From Streptomyces venezuelae (GTDB lineage: Bacteria > Actinomycetota > Actinomycetes > Streptomycetales > Streptomycetaceae), in NCBI RefSeq assembly GCF_008642295.1, contig NZ_CP029190.1, forward strand, positions 6,927,501 through 6,991,500: a stretch of DNA of 64,000 nt, given 5' to 3'. The stretch's first letter is position 1, and each line of letters starts with the position of its first letter. Made by a program: the position numbers and the translations under genes. Of this stretch, positions 1-9,891 are shown in pieces. The notes beneath the pieces are model-generated. The model saw nothing but the letters and a program-made list of their open reading frames with translations, was not told the origin of the DNA and did no database searches.

Positions 1-1716
1 CATCGCGGGGCCGATGGTGGAACCCGCCCCCGCATAGCTGTGGCCCATCACGGCCGCACTCGCGTTCCCCGCCGCATACAGGCCGGTGATCACCGAACCG
101 TCCGGCCGCAGCGCCCGGGCCCGTGCGTCCGTCACGATGCCGCCCTTCGTCCCCAGGTCCCCGGGCACGATCCGGAACGCGTAGAACGGCGGCGCCCACA
201 CCGGTGCCAGGCAGGAATTCGGCTGTACGGCCGGGTCGGTGTAGTAGTGGTCGTACGCCGTGTCCCCGCGCCCGAAGTCCGTGTCGGTGCCCTGCCACGC
301 CTGCGCGTTGAACCGGTTCAGGGTCGCCCGGAACGCCGCCGCCGGAACCCCGATCTGCCCCGCCAGCGCATCCCACGTCCAGGCCTTCTTCACCGCACCC
401 GCCTGGTACCAGGAGTCCGGGAACACGATCGTCGGAAGCACGTCCTTGAACAGGTACTTGCTGCGGTAGTTCTGATCGACGATCAGCCAGGCCGGGATGT
501 GCGAACCCGGCGCCCCCTTGTCCCGCTCGTACATCACATGCACCACATCGCTGTACGGGGCCGCCTCGTTGACGAACCGCGCGCCCTGCCCGTTCACGAT
601 CAGCCCGCCCGGCAGGGTCCGCTCCGCCAGGCAGAAATACGGCTCACCGGGCAGCGGGATCGAGGGACCCCACCACGCGTCCTCCATCAGACCCAGCGCC
701 GCACCCGCCCGCTGCCCCGCCCGGATGCCGTCCCCGGTGTTCTCCTTCGCCCCCACCGACCACTGGGTGCCGATCGGCTGCTGCTGGTACTGCGCCCGCA
801 TCTCCGCGTTGTGCTCGAACCCGCCCGAGCCGACGATCACACCGCGCCGTGCCCGCACGACCCCGCGGACCCCCTCCTTCTCCACCACCGCACCGGTCAC
901 CGCACCGCCCTCCTGCACCAGGTCCAGGAGCGGACTGTTCAGCCACACCGGCACCCCGGCACCCATCAGCCCGGCCCGCAGACCGGCCGCCAGGGCCTGG
1001 CCCATGGTCAGCGGCTTCTCCCCGCGCAGCGCCGCCTTGGTGCCGCGCGCCAGGCATTCGGTGGACACCGCGAGACCCCTGGCGTTCACGGCGGCCAGGG
1101 TCAGCCACTTGTAGTCCTGGCTGAACACCACCATCCCGGCCGGCACGGGCATGTACGCCGAGTTCAGCCGGGCGAGTTCGGGGCCGAGGACCCGGCCGTC
1201 CAGCTGGTCCGGCTCGATGGACCGGCCGTTCGGCAGACCACCGGGCAGCTGGGGGTAGTAGTCGCTGTAGCCCTCCATGAACCGGAATCGCAGCGGGCTG
1301 TTGGCCATCACGAAGTCCAGCATCCGCGGCCCGTTGGCGAGGAACGCCGCCTGCCGGTCCGCCGGCACCTCGTCCCCGACCACCGCCGCCAGATACGCCG
1401 CCGCCTTCTGCGGGGTGTCCGGCACCCCGGCACCCAGGATCACGGAGTTGTTCGGCAGCCAGATCCCGGCACCGGACCGCGCCGCGGACCCGCCGAAGGT
1501 GGCGGCCTTCTCGACCACGACCACACTGAGGCCCCGCCGGGCGGCGGTGAGCGCGGCGGTCATCCCGGCCGCCCCGGAGCCGACCACGACGACGTCGTAC
1601 AGGCCGAGGGAGGGCAGGTCCGCGGCCTGCGCCGGGCCGCCCGGCAGCACGGTGGCGGCGAGCGCTCCGGCGCCGGCCCCGGCCAGGACCGTACGGCGGG
1701 AAGGGGAGGAAGACAT
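1..1716 (-). CDS. FAD-dependent 3-ketosteroid delta1-dehydrogenase-like protein (3' end outside window)
   Basis: Likely FAD-dependent desaturase/oxidoreductase of the 3-ketosteroid delta1-dehydrogenase / fumarate-reductase flavoprotein family. The ATG is at 1716-1714. 572 codons are visible and the frame is still open at base 1; it ends at TIGPAM, which in this family lies shortly before the C terminus, so only a few residues should be missing. Residues 6-20 (SRRTVLAGAGAGALA) look like a twin-arginine signal, so the enzyme may be exported with FAD bound. The dinucleotide-binding motif VVVGSGAAG follows. A late segment, VPGDLGTKGG then LYAAGNASAAVMGHSY, is typical of KstD-like enzymes. Steroid specificity is inferred from these motifs; another FAD-dependent reductase of the family is possible. 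Transcribed divergently from the flavodoxin-like gene. Confidence 0.8.
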   Translation of the reverse strand, partial: MSSSPSRRTVLAGAGAGALAATVLPGGPAQAADLPSLGLYDVVVVGSGAAGMTAALTAARRGLSVVVVEKAATFGGSAARSGAGIWLPNNSVILGAGVPDTPQKAAAYLAAVVGDEVPADRQAAFLANGPRMLDFVMANSPLRFRFMEGYSDYYPQLPGGLPNGRSIEPDQLDGRVLGPELARLNSAYMPVPAGMVVFSQDYKWLTLAAVNARGLAVSTECLARGTKAALRGEKPLTMGQALAAGLRAGLMGAGVPVWLNSPLLDLVQEGGAVTGAVVEKEGVRGVVRARRGVIVGSGGFEHNAEMRAQYQQQPIGTQWSVGAKENTGDGIRAGQRAGAALGLMEDAWWGPSIPLPGEPYFCLAERTLPGGLIVNGQGARFVNEAAPYSDVVHVMYERDKGAPGSHIPAWLIVDQNYRSKYLFKDVLPTIVFPDSWYQAGAVKKAWTWDALAGQIGVPAAAFRATLNRFNAQAWQGTDTDFGRGDTAYDHYYTDPAVQPNSCLAPVWAPPFYAFRIVPGDLGTKGGIVTDARARALRPDGSVITGLYAAGNASAAVMGHSYAGAGSTIGPAM

Positions 1717-1868
1717 GGGCGGGCTCCAGCGTCGGGTGGACGGACCGTGGGAGGACATGCCTGGTGCTGAATCAGAAAAGGTGTTCGGGGGATCATGTGA
1801 AGTCAAGGCATACGCACGGGTGGCTCACCGGGGTGGCGACCCGCCCGGCCCCGTCCCAGGCTGGACGC

Positions 1869-2582
1869 GTGACCGAGGACCACCGCCACCCGGACCTGCG
1901 TGCCGTCTATGTGAACTGCACCTTGAAGCGTTCGCCCGAGGTGAGCAATACCGAGGGGCTGATCGCCCGCAGCCGGGCGGTGATGGAGGCGAACGGGGTC
2001 ACCACCGAACTCGTCCGGGCCGTGGACCACGACATCGCCACCGGAGTCTGGCCGGACATGACGGACCACGGCTGGGACAGCGACGAGTGGCCGGTGCTGT
2101 ACTCGCAGATCATGGCCGCCGACATCCTGGTGCTCTGCGGCCCGATCTGGCTCGGCGACAACAGCTCCGTGATGAAGCGGGTCATCGAGCGGCTGTACTC
2201 CTGCTCCAGCCTCCTCAACGAGCGGGGCCAGTACGCCTATTACGGGCGGGTCGGCGGCTGCCTGATCACCGGCAACGAGGACGGGGTCAAGCACTGCGCG
2301 ATGAACGTGCTCTACAGCCTCCAGCACCTCGGCTACACCGTGCCGCCGCAGGCCGATGCCGGCTGGATCGGCGAGGCCGGACCCGGCCCCTCGTACCTCG
2401 ACAAGGACTCCGGCGGCCCGGAGAACGACTTCACCAACCGCAACACCGCGTTCATGTCCTGGAACCTGATGCACCTGGCCGCCCTGCTCAAGCGGGCCGG
2501 CGGCATTCCGGCACACGGCAACCAGCGCTCCGAGTGGGACGCCGGCTGCCGGTTCGACTACCCCAACCCCGAGCACCGCTGA
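1869..2582 (+). CDS. Flavodoxin-fold NAD(P)H-dependent reductase-like protein
   Basis: Predicted cytoplasmic FMN-binding protein of the flavodoxin/NADPH-dependent FMN reductase class, 237 aa. It opens with a beta strand and phosphate-loop-like stretch (AVYVNCTLKRSPEVSNTEGL) and has the family's central segment around ILVLCGPIWLGDNSSVMKRV, where FMN and a partner strand normally sit. The GTG at 1869 is chosen because homology-like sequence starts just after it; an in-frame ATG at 1764 would add 35 low-complexity residues. No strong Shine-Dalgarno precedes either start. Substrate unknown. A perfect inverted repeat overlaps the stop codon and should terminate this transcript. Confidence 0.72.
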   Translation: MTEDHRHPDLRAVYVNCTLKRSPEVSNTEGLIARSRAVMEANGVTTELVRAVDHDIATGVWPDMTDHGWDSDEWPVLYSQIMAADILVLCGPIWLGDNSSVMKRVIERLYSCSSLLNERGQYAYYGRVGGCLITGNEDGVKHCAMNVLYSLQHLGYTVPPQADAGWIGEAGPGPSYLDKDSGGPENDFTNRNTAFMSWNLMHLAALLKRAGGIPAHGNQRSEWDAGCRFDYPNPEHR

Positions 2583-2616
2583 GCCCCCGGGCGGAGGAGG
2601 TTCCCGGGGGCTCAGC
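2578..2616 (+). terminator. Perfect 14-bp hairpin terminator
   Basis: Arms 2578-2591 (GCTGAGCCCCCGGG) and 2603-2616 are perfect reverse complements with an 11-nt loop. The left arm overlaps the stop codon of the flavodoxin-like gene. There is no T-tract, as is usual for Streptomyces terminators. It lies between convergent genes and could act on both strands. Confidence 0.8.
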
Positions 2617-2642
2617 GACCATGGGGGTGGGGATCTGCGGGG

Positions 2643-3770
2643 TCAGCGGGTGCCGACGGCTGCCCGCACCGCTCTGCGGGCCATCCCGCAGTCGTCGTGC
2701 AGCCGGCGCAGCAGCAGCCGCTGCTCCTCCCCGGCGGACAGGTGACCGGCCGGCACCGGCTGGGCCGGGCCCGCGGACTGCATCGAGCGCTGCACCGCCA
2801 TCTCGGACATCCGGATCTCCCGGGTCAGTACCAGCATCAGGTTGACCAGGAAGGCGTCCCGGGCGGCCGGTCCCGCCGACTGGGCCAGCCGGCTGATCTG
2901 GCCGCGGGCGGCCGGGGCATCGCCCAGGACCGTCCACAGGGTGGCCAGGTCGTAGCCGGGCAGGTACCAGCCCGTGTGCTCCCAGTCCAGCAGGACCGGA
3001 CCGGCGGGCGACAGCAGCAGGTTCGACAGCAGGGCGTCACCGTGGTTGAACTGCCACTGGGGTCCCGACACCGCCAGCCCGTGCAGCAGCTTCTGCAGGT
3101 CGCCGAGGTCCCGGTCGGTCAGCAGTCCCAGCTCGTGGTAGCGGGAGATCCGCGAGGCGTAGTCCAGCGGCCGGCCGAAGAGTTCGGCCGGCGGGCGCCA
3201 CTGGTTGACCCGGCACACCGCGCCCACGGCGGCCCGTACATCGGCCCGCGGCGGGGCCTCCACCGGATGGCGCTGCAGGGCCGCGACCCGGCCCGCCATC
3301 CGTTCCACCACCAGCGTGCAGTTCTCCGGGTCCGCGGCGATCAGCCGCGGTACCCGGACCGGCGGGCGGTGCCGGACAAACGCCCGGTATGCAGCTATTT
3401 CGTGCCGGTACCGCTCACGCCATTCCGGCGAGTGGTCCAGTAATACCTTGGCCACGGCGGTCGCCCGCCCGGTGGTGCCCACCAGCAGGACCGACCGTCC
3501 GCTGCGCCGCAGCACCTGCACCGGGGCGAACTCGGGACAGATCCGCTGGACCGAGGCGAGGGCGGTGCGCAGCTGCGCGCCCTGCGGCCCCGACAGGTCG
3601 ATTCTTCCGCTGAGCGGCTGCGTGCCGGCCCCGGCCATCCGGCGGGCCCGTACGGTGCCCGGTACCACCGGGGCCGCGGGGCGGGACGGGTCGAGGTAGG
3701 GGCTGCCGCCCGCCTGCAGTGTGCGGTGCGGCCGGACGGGGGCGGTCACGGAGGACGATGCTGCGTACAT
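2643..3770 (-). CDS. Aminoglycoside-phosphotransferase-fold kinase-like protein
   Basis: 375-aa protein with the APH/choline-kinase fold. The catalytic loop [13 protein letters not shown] (HGDxxxxN) and the metal-binding segment [15 protein letters not shown] are both present, so kinase activity is plausible; the substrate is unknown and need not be an antibiotic. The N-terminal ~60 residues are Pro/Ser-rich and look unstructured. Start taken at ATG 3770 (MYAASSSV); a further 15 in-frame codons upstream begin at 3815. Codon 110 is TTA (bases 3443-3441), which would make translation depend on the bldA leucyl-tRNA. Transcribed divergently from the NsdA-like regulator. Confidence 0.8.
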   Translation of the reverse strand: MYAASSSVTAPVRPHRTLQAGGSPYLDPSRPAAPVVPGTVRARRMAGAGTQPLSGRIDLSGPQGAQLRTALASVQRICPEFAPVQVLRRSGRSVLLVGTTGRATAVAKVLLDHSPEWRERYRHEIAAYRAFVRHRPPVRVPRLIAADPENCTLVVERMAGRVAALQRHPVEAPPRADVRAAVGAVCRVNQWRPPAELFGRPLDYASRISRYHELGLLTDRDLGDLQKLLHGLAVSGPQWQFNHGDALLSNLLLSPAGPVLLDWEHTGWYLPGYDLATLWTVLGDAPAARGQISRLAQSAGPAARDAFLVNLMLVLTREIRMSEMAVQRSMQSAGPAQPVPAGHLSAGEEQRLLLRRLHDDCGMARRAVRAAVGTR

Positions 3771-3922
3771 GACGGATACGGATCCCTTCGTGCGCCGACG
3801 AGTTGCGTACGCCACCCCGCCGGATCCCGTGCATCACCCTGGGGAGTTCCGCCGGGGGACCGGGTCGGGGAGGCGCATTCCTACCTTACACCGTGGCGTG
3901 GGTGGCGGACCATCGAGCGTGC

Positions 3923-3941
3923 CCTGGCGAAGCCTGGCGAA
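3923..3941. promoter_or_regulatory. Direct repeat with 10-bp period in divergent promoter region
   Basis: CCTGGCGAA occurs at 3923-3931 and again at 3933-3941, one helical turn apart, 62 bp before the NsdA-like start and 153 bp before the divergent kinase-like gene. Phased direct repeats of this kind often bind a dimeric regulator. No binding protein is known from the sequence. Confidence 0.35.
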
Positions 3942-4002
3942 TAGTCGCTCGGCATCTGACCCGGGGTTACTGTCAACTCAGCCGAGAACCTGGGGGCTTG
4001 AC

Positions 4003-5493
4003 GTGAGCAAGGGACCAAACACCCGTCTGAACGACCTGTTCGGCCTGGCCGGCTGGTCCAAGGGCGAGCTCGCGAGGATGGTCAACCGGCAGGCGGCGGC
4101 CATGGGCCACCACCAGCTGGCCACCGACACCTCGCGGGTGCGGCGCTGGATCGACATGGGGGAGACCCCGCGCGAACCGGTGCCCACCGTGCTGGCAGCC
4201 CTGTTCACCGAGCGGCTCGGTCGTGTCGTGACCATCGAGGACCTCGGGTTCGTACGGCAGCGGCGTACTTCGAAACGGCAGCCGGACGGGGCGCAGGACA
4301 ACCCCGACGGCCTGCCCTGGGCGCCCGAACGCACAGCCGCGGTCCTCACCGAATTCACGGGAATGGACCTCATGCTCAACCGACGCGGCCTGATGGGAGC
4401 GGGTGCCGTGCTCACCGCCGGCTCCGCCCTCACCAACGCCATGTACGACTGGCTGCACAGCGACCCCGCGCAGCCCGCCGCCCCCCGATTCACCGACTCC
4501 TTCCAGGCCGACCCGGCGGGTTACGACCGCTACGAGGCGGCGCCGATCGGCTCCCAGGAGATCGAGGCGCTGGAGCGCTCCGTGGAGGTCTTCCGGGCCT
4601 GGGACGCCTCCCGGGGCGGCGGTCTGCAGCGCAAGGCCGTGGTGGGCCAGCTGAACGAGGTGGGCGGCATGCTCGCCTACCACCACCCGGACCACCTCCA
4701 GCGCCGGCTGTGGGGGGTGGCGGCCAACCTCGCCGTCCTGGCGGGCTGGATGTCCCACGACGTGGGCCTGGAACCGACCGCGCAGAAGTACTTCGTCATC
4801 GCCGCGCACGCCGCCCGGGAGGGCGGCGACCGCCCGCGGGCCGGGGAGGCGCTCTCCCGCGCCGCCCGCCAGATGGTCCACCTGGGCAAGCCGAACGAGG
4901 CGCTGGACCTGATGAAGCTGGCGAAGTCGGGGGCCGGCGAGGAGGCGCTGCCGCGCACCCGGGCCATGCTGCACACCATCGAGGCGTGGGCCCAGGCCGC
5001 CATGGGCAAGGGCCAGGCGATGCGGCGGACCCTCGGCGAGGCGGAGGAGCTGTTCGTGTCCGACCAGGGGGACGTGCCCCCGCCCTCGTGGATGCAGCAC
5101 TTCGACGAGGCGGACCTGCACGGGATGCAGGCGCTGGCCTACCGGACGCTCGCCGACCACGACGCCACGGCGGCGCCGATCGCCGCCCGGCATGCCAAGG
5201 AGGCACTGCGACTGCGCGCGTCCGGGCACAACCGGTCGCAGATCTTCGACTACATCTCGCTGGCCTCGGCCTGCTTCATCGCCGACGATCCCGAGCAGGC
5301 GGACCGGTACGCGCGGCTGGCGCTGGTCTCCATGAACGAGACCTCCTCGCACCGGACCTGGGACCGGCTGCGGGAGATGTACCGGCTCACCGGCCACTAC
5401 TCCGGCTACACGCGGATCGAGGACCTGCGGGCGGAGATCAAGCATGCCCTGCCGAGCAGCCCCGCGCCGAGGGCGCGGGGCGCAGAGATCTGA
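4003..5493 (+). CDS. NsdA-like TPR-containing regulator
   Basis: 496-aa protein resembling the NsdA family of Streptomyces, TPR proteins that repress sporulation and antibiotic synthesis. The N terminus (LFGLAGWSKGELARMVNRQA, then DTSRVRRWIDMGETPREPVP) looks like a degenerate HTH region. Residues ~130-150 (RRGLMGAGAVLTAGSAL) form a hydrophobic stretch common in this group. The remainder is helical and repetitive, consistent with TPRs (for example AGEALSRAARQMVHLGKPNEALDLMKLAKSG). GTG 4003 is chosen with the purine-rich GGGGG at 3992-3996 as ribosome-binding site; the frame is open further upstream but that part is not protein-like. Which family member this is (NsdA itself or a paralogue) cannot be settled here. 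Confidence 0.8.
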   Translation: MSKGPNTRLNDLFGLAGWSKGELARMVNRQAAAMGHHQLATDTSRVRRWIDMGETPREPVPTVLAALFTERLGRVVTIEDLGFVRQRRTSKRQPDGAQDNPDGLPWAPERTAAVLTEFTGMDLMLNRRGLMGAGAVLTAGSALTNAMYDWLHSDPAQPAAPRFTDSFQADPAGYDRYEAAPIGSQEIEALERSVEVFRAWDASRGGGLQRKAVVGQLNEVGGMLAYHHPDHLQRRLWGVAANLAVLAGWMSHDVGLEPTAQKYFVIAAHAAREGGDRPRAGEALSRAARQMVHLGKPNEALDLMKLAKSGAGEEALPRTRAMLHTIEAWAQAAMGKGQAMRRTLGEAEELFVSDQGDVPPPSWMQHFDEADLHGMQALAYRTLADHDATAAPIAARHAKEALRLRASGHNRSQIFDYISLASACFIADDPEQADRYARLALVSMNETSSHRTWDRLREMYRLTGHYSGYTRIEDLRAEIKHALPSSPAPRARGAEI

Positions 5494-5549
5494 GGACGGC
5501 GGGGGCGTGGCTCATCCCGGCCGCCGGTACCCGGCCTGGCCGGCAGGGC

Positions 5550-6977
5550 TCAGGTGCCGATGCGGGCCACCAGGACGCAGGCGTCGTCCTCCCGTTCGCC
5601 CTCGCCGAACTCCTCGATGACCATCCGGATGATGTCCTGGGCCGAGCGGGCCGCCGAGAAGCGGGGGGCCAGTGCCAGCAGCCGCTCGGTGCCGTCGGCC
5701 CGGCTGAACTCGATGCTGCGCGGGGTCAGTCCGTCGGTGTGCAGGACGAGTACGTCGCCCACCTCGAGCCCCACCTCGGCCTGTCCGTAGTTCGCCCCGG
5801 AGGTCGCGCCGAGCAGCACACCCTCCGGCGGGGCCAGCGCGCGGCCGGAGCCGTGCCGGAACAGCAGGGGGGCGGGGTGCCCGGCCTGGGCCCAGGTCAG
5901 CACCCGGCGGGCGGGGTCGAAGCGGCAGCAGACGGCGGAGCCGAGGGCCGGCTGCACCGAGGTCTCCAGCAGCTGGTTGAGCCAGCCCATCAGCGGGCCG
6001 GGGGCGATCCCGGCCATGGCCATGCCGCGCAGGGCGCCGAGCATCATGGCCATCCCGGAGGTGGCGGTGACCCCGTGCCCGGTCAGATCGCCGACGGTCA
6101 GCATCGAGCAGCCGTCGGGCAGTTCCAGGGCGTCGTACCAGTCGCCGCCGATCAGGGCGCTGGTCGCGGAGGGCAGGTAGTGCGCGGCCACGTCGAGGGT
6201 TCCGCTGCTGCCGTGCGGGAACCGCAGGGAGCCGCGCCACGGGGGGAGCACGGCTTCCTGCAGTTCGACCGCCAGCCGGTGCTCGGTCTGCGCGATCTCC
6301 CGCTGGCGCTGGAGCGAGTCCCGGGATTCGCGGACCGCCCGCTGGCTCCGGCGCAGGTCGCTGACGTCCCGGAGGACGGCCCACATGGAGGCCGTGCAGC
6401 CGTCCGGGTCGAGGACCGGCTCGCCCCTCATCTGCAGCGTCCGGACCCGGCCGTCGGCCCGGACGATGCGGAACTCCCCGTCTATCGGCCGCCCGTCCAC
6501 CAGACAGGCCGTCACCATGGAGGTGAGCAGCGGCTGGTCCTCGGAGAACAGGGTGGAGCCCAGCTCGTCCAGGGAGAGCGGGCCGGCTTCCGGGGAGCGG
6601 CCGAAGATCTGGAAGAGCTCCTCGGACCAGCTGACCTCGTCCGTGAGCAGGTTCCACTCGGCGCTGCCGACCCGGGTGAGGTCCGATCCGGCCTCCAGCG
6701 GGGCGGACAGCGCGGGGTCGCCCGGTGCGGCCTCGACCGCCGGGGGCATGCCCTCCTTGAGCTGTCCCAGGTGCTCGCCGAGGTCGTCGAGATGGTGCAC
6801 GGCGAGGTCGCACAGGGCACGCTGCCAGCGCCCCTGGGCGTCGTCGTCGTCCACGACGGCGTCGCGGCGCACTGCGTCCACTTCGCCACGTAGCCGTCGG
6901 GTCTGCTTGATCAGCGCGTCCACCGACCCGGGCTCGGGCGGCTGCGCGGGACGGTCCGCGAACAGATGGGACGGCAT
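5550..6977 (-). CDS. PAS domain / SpoIIE-type PP2C serine phosphatase
   Basis: 475-aa cytoplasmic signalling phosphatase. Residues ~100-215 form a PAS-like sensor (VGSAEWNLLTDEVSWSEELF, then FRIVRADGRVRTLQM and MWAVLRDVSDL). A short coiled coil (SQRAVRESRDSLQRQREIAQ) connects it to a C-terminal SpoIIE/PP2C domain with the metal-binding motifs SALIGGDWYDA and VGDLTGHGVTAT, and a terminal EDDACVLVARI. Such proteins dephosphorylate anti-anti-sigma factors in sigma-B-like partner-switching pathways; no anti-sigma gene is adjacent. Start at ATG 6977 preceded by GGAG; 31 more in-frame codons upstream are considered noncoding. Confidence 0.88.
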   Translation of the reverse strand: MPSHLFADRPAQPPEPGSVDALIKQTRRLRGEVDAVRRDAVVDDDDAQGRWQRALCDLAVHHLDDLGEHLGQLKEGMPPAVEAAPGDPALSAPLEAGSDLTRVGSAEWNLLTDEVSWSEELFQIFGRSPEAGPLSLDELGSTLFSEDQPLLTSMVTACLVDGRPIDGEFRIVRADGRVRTLQMRGEPVLDPDGCTASMWAVLRDVSDLRRSQRAVRESRDSLQRQREIAQTEHRLAVELQEAVLPPWRGSLRFPHGSSGTLDVAAHYLPSATSALIGGDWYDALELPDGCSMLTVGDLTGHGVTATSGMAMMLGALRGMAMAGIAPGPLMGWLNQLLETSVQPALGSAVCCRFDPARRVLTWAQAGHPAPLLFRHGSGRALAPPEGVLLGATSGANYGQAEVGLEVGDVLVLHTDGLTPRSIEFSRADGTERLLALAPRFSAARSAQDIIRMVIEEFGEGEREDDACVLVARIGT

Positions 6978-7086
6978 GGGAACTCCGATACAGGCGCGCA
7001 CGGCCAAGTAGGTCGAACTTGTCACGACTGTGGCACAGCCTGCGACGGCCTGTAAGCCGTTTGGCAACATCCGTTACGGTCTTGCT

Positions 7087-7102
7087 TTTGACATATGCCA
7101 AA
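7087..7102. promoter_or_regulatory. AT-rich imperfect palindrome upstream of SpoIIE-type gene
   Basis: TTTGACATATGCCAAA is palindromic except for one mismatched pair. It stands out as AT-rich in a GC-rich region, about 110 bp upstream of the phosphatase start. It is a candidate operator. Confidence 0.35.
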
Positions 7103-7176
7103 GGCCTCCCGTTCCCCTCCCGCGCCCCTGTTTTTGTGCGAATGATTCAGGTCAACGGCCATTCCGGCGCAGTGGC

Positions 7177-7425
7177 TCAAACGGTGAGCGGTACGGGGTA
7201 GATCTCGTCCGCCGGGTGCCCGGACCGTTTGTGGATCCGCTGCACGGCCTCCGCGGACGGGGCCTCGGACAGGCAGTACACGTGGCCGGACTCGGGGTCG
7301 CCCCAGGCCTGCTTGAAGTGCACTCCCTCTTCCTTCTCGATGGCCATGTCAGCCTTGTGCGCGGCCTCGAACTGCTCCTTGGTGATCCCCTTCATGCCCG
7401 TGTGGACGTCCATGTAGGTGGCCAT
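7177..7425 (-). CDS. DUF4242 (SCO4226-type nickel-binding) small protein
   Basis: 82-aa protein of the DUF4242 family. The S. coelicolor member SCO4226 is a nickel-binding ferredoxin-like-fold protein. Family features visible are MATYMDVHTGMKGITKEQF with a conserved His, AHKADMAIEKEEGVHFKQAW, SGHVYCLSEAPSAEAV and a C-terminal HKRSGHPADEIYPV; the histidines and the cysteine are plausible metal ligands. ATG 7425 is set by an excellent Shine-Dalgarno (AAGGAGG, 9 nt upstream). The family assignment is firm; nickel binding is inferred from the one characterised member. Confidence 0.85.
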   Translation of the reverse strand: MATYMDVHTGMKGITKEQFEAAHKADMAIEKEEGVHFKQAWGDPESGHVYCLSEAPSAEAVQRIHKRSGHPADEIYPVPLTV

Positions 7426-7658
7426 GTGTCCACACCTCCTTCCCTTCTCTTCCATGGTGGGCCGACGGCCGGAAAAAGGCCTCCCGACGGGTCCGTTCCG
7501 TACGTACGGCCGAGATGTGCGAAGAGGTGCGGCCGGACAACCCCGAGCACGAAGCTTCCCCGAACGGAGGACGCCGGTTCCCGTGCTTCCCACCACGGGG
7601 GCCACTCGCTACTCTACGTGCCGGTAATGACCTGATACTCGTATGGTACGGAGACCGG

Positions 7659-9878
7659 ATGACAGGGCAGCGGCACAGTCGGCGGACCTTCCTTACGTAC
7701 CTGGTCGCGGCTCCCACCCTCGCCGTCGCCACCCGGGCCGGGGCCGACGCCCTGGCCCCGCAGCAGGCCCGTGCCGTGATCCCCACCCTCCCGGCCCCCG
7801 CCGACCTGGTCGACCTCGGCGACCTGTTCATCCTGGCCGGCGCCCCCACCGCCGGGATGCTGGTGCTCACCGTGGAGACCGACGGGACCATCCGCTTCCG
7901 GCTGCCCCGCGAAGAGGTCGGCCAGGGCCTCACCACCGCCGTGGCCATGCTGGTGGCGGAGGAACTCGACGCGCCCCTGCACGACATCCGGGTGGAACTC
8001 GACGACGCCCGGCCCGAGCTGCTCTTCAACCAGCTCACCGGCAGCTCCAACGCCATCCGCTCGCTGTACGGCCCGGTCCGGCAGACCGCCGCCGCCGTGC
8101 GGGCCCGGCTGGTCGCCGCTGCCGCCGCCCGCTGGAACCTCTCCCCGGGCGGGCTGACCACGGCGGCCGGCGAGGTCCGCGCCCCCGACGGCCGTACCGC
8201 CGGCTACGGGGCCCTGGCCGAGGCCGCCGCCGACCCCGGCCTGATCGTGCTCGGCGCCACCCCCAAGCCCGAGTCCCGGCACACCCTGGTCGGCCGGCCC
8301 ACCGGCCGGGTGGACGCCCGCGCCATGGTCACCGGGCAGCAGCAGTACACCCTGGACCTGGACGTGCCCGGCGCCAAGCCCTGTGTGGTGCGCCGCCCGC
8401 CGACCCTCGGCGGCACCGTGAAGTCCGTCGCCAACGCAGCCGCCGTCCGGGCCATGCCCGGAGTACTCGACCTGGTCACCCTCCGCACCGGGGTGGCCGT
8501 GGTAGCCGAGACCTTCGGCCAGGCGCTGGACGCCCGGGCCGCCCTCCAGGTCACCTGGGGCCCCGGGCCCGCCGACCACCTCTCCGACGCGGAGATCCGT
8601 ACCAGGCTGCGGGCCGCCACCCCGCCGCTGCTGGTGCCGCCGCTGCTCACCCCGTACGTGGACGCCGAGTTCGACTTCGCCTTCGTCAGCCACGCCCCGC
8701 TGGAGACCAACTGCGCAGTGGCCGACGTACGGGAGGACCGGGCCGAGATCTGGTCCGGGCTGAAGTCCCCGATCGTGGCCCGGCAGACCATCGCCGCCGA
8801 ACTCGGCCTGCCGGTCGGCCGGGTGACCGTCCATGTGGTCCAGGCCGGCGGTTCCTTCGGCCGGCGGCTGTTCTTCGACGCCGCCCTGGAGGCGGCCCTG
8901 GTCTCGAAGGCCTGCCGCCGGCCGGTGCGGCTGATGTGGACCCGGGTCGACGACACCCGGCACGGCCGGATGCGGCCCGCCACCCACCACCGGATCCGCG
9001 CCACCTTCGCCCTCGGCGAGGTGCTCTCCTTCGAGCACCGGGTGGCCGCCGTCGAAACCGACTTCCGGCACGGCCTCGGCGAGATCATCACCGCCACCGC
9101 CGCGAAGCTCCCGCTGGGCATCGGCAATGCCACCCTCGCCCAGACCCTGTTCCTCACCACCGTGAAGTCCCCGTACCACTTCGGACTCACCACCCAGGCG
9201 CTGACCGAGGTCCCGACCGGCATCCCCACCGGGTCCTGGCGTTCGGTGTACTCCGCCAACACCCGCGGCGCCGAGGAGATCGTGGTCGACGAACTGGCCC
9301 GGCGCATGAACAAGGACCCGTACCGGTTCCGCCGGACCTTCCTGAAGAGCGACGCCCAGCGCGCCGTCCTGGACCGGGCCGCCGCCGAAGGGGACTGGGG
9401 GCGGGAGATGGCACCCGGCTGCGCCCAGGGCATCGCCTTCCACGAGGAGTACAAGTCCCGCACCGCCTGCCTGGTGGAGATCGACGCCCGGGACGCCCAG
9501 CGGATCCGGGTGACCAGGGCGGTGGTGGTCGTGGACGTGGGCCGGCCCGTCAACCCCCGTGGACTGGAGGCCCAGATGCTCGGCGGGCTCACCGACGCGA
9601 TCTCCACCACCCTCCGGGCCGGCCTGCACATCGACAAGGGCCTCCCGCTGGAGGGGAGTTACAGCCAGTTCCACTGGGCCCGCCAGCAGGACACCCCACG
9701 CGAGGTGAAGGTCATCGTGCTGCCCGCCACCCCGGGGGCCGAACCGGGCGGCGCCGGAGAACTCGGCGTCCCCGCCGCCGTGGGCGCCATCGCCAACGCC
9801 TACGCCCGCGCCACCGGCACCCGGCCCCGCAGCTTCCCTCTCGACTTCGACGTCGACTTCACCCCCTACCCCCGCTAG
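7659..9878 (+). CDS. Molybdopterin-binding large subunit of an isoquinoline-1-oxidoreductase-like hydroxylase
   Basis: 739-aa large subunit of the xanthine dehydrogenase/aldehyde oxidase superfamily, closest in architecture to IorB of isoquinoline 1-oxidoreductase. A Tat signal ([20 protein letters not shown]) covers residues 7-26, so the complex is probably exported. Molybdopterin-binding landmarks include [57 protein letters not shown] and [15 protein letters not shown], the last containing the Glu expected at the Mo active site. ATG 7659 is preceded by GGAG. It is followed 13 bp later by the [2Fe-2S] subunit; no FAD subunit, cytochrome or Moco-insertion gene is nearby. Substrate unknown (N-heterocycle or aldehyde). 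Confidence 0.87.
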   Translation: MTGQRHSRRTFLTYLVAAPTLAVATRAGADALAPQQARAVIPTLPAPADLVDLGDLFILAGAPTAGMLVLTVETDGTIRFRLPREEVGQGLTTAVAMLVAEELDAPLHDIRVELDDARPELLFNQLTGSSNAIRSLYGPVRQTAAAVRARLVAAAAARWNLSPGGLTTAAGEVRAPDGRTAGYGALAEAAADPGLIVLGATPKPESRHTLVGRPTGRVDARAMVTGQQQYTLDLDVPGAKPCVVRRPPTLGGTVKSVANAAAVRAMPGVLDLVTLRTGVAVVAETFGQALDARAALQVTWGPGPADHLSDAEIRTRLRAATPPLLVPPLLTPYVDAEFDFAFVSHAPLETNCAVADVREDRAEIWSGLKSPIVARQTIAAELGLPVGRVTVHVVQAGGSFGRRLFFDAALEAALVSKACRRPVRLMWTRVDDTRHGRMRPATHHRIRATFALGEVLSFEHRVAAVETDFRHGLGEIITATAAKLPLGIGNATLAQTLFLTTVKSPYHFGLTTQALTEVPTGIPTGSWRSVYSANTRGAEEIVVDELARRMNKDPYRFRRTFLKSDAQRAVLDRAAAEGDWGREMAPGCAQGIAFHEEYKSRTACLVEIDARDAQRIRVTRAVVVVDVGRPVNPRGLEAQMLGGLTDAISTTLRAGLHIDKGLPLEGSYSQFHWARQQDTPREVKVIVLPATPGAEPGGAGELGVPAAVGAIANAYARATGTRPRSFPLDFDVDFTPYPR

Positions 9879-9891
9879 CCCTGGAGCCCCC

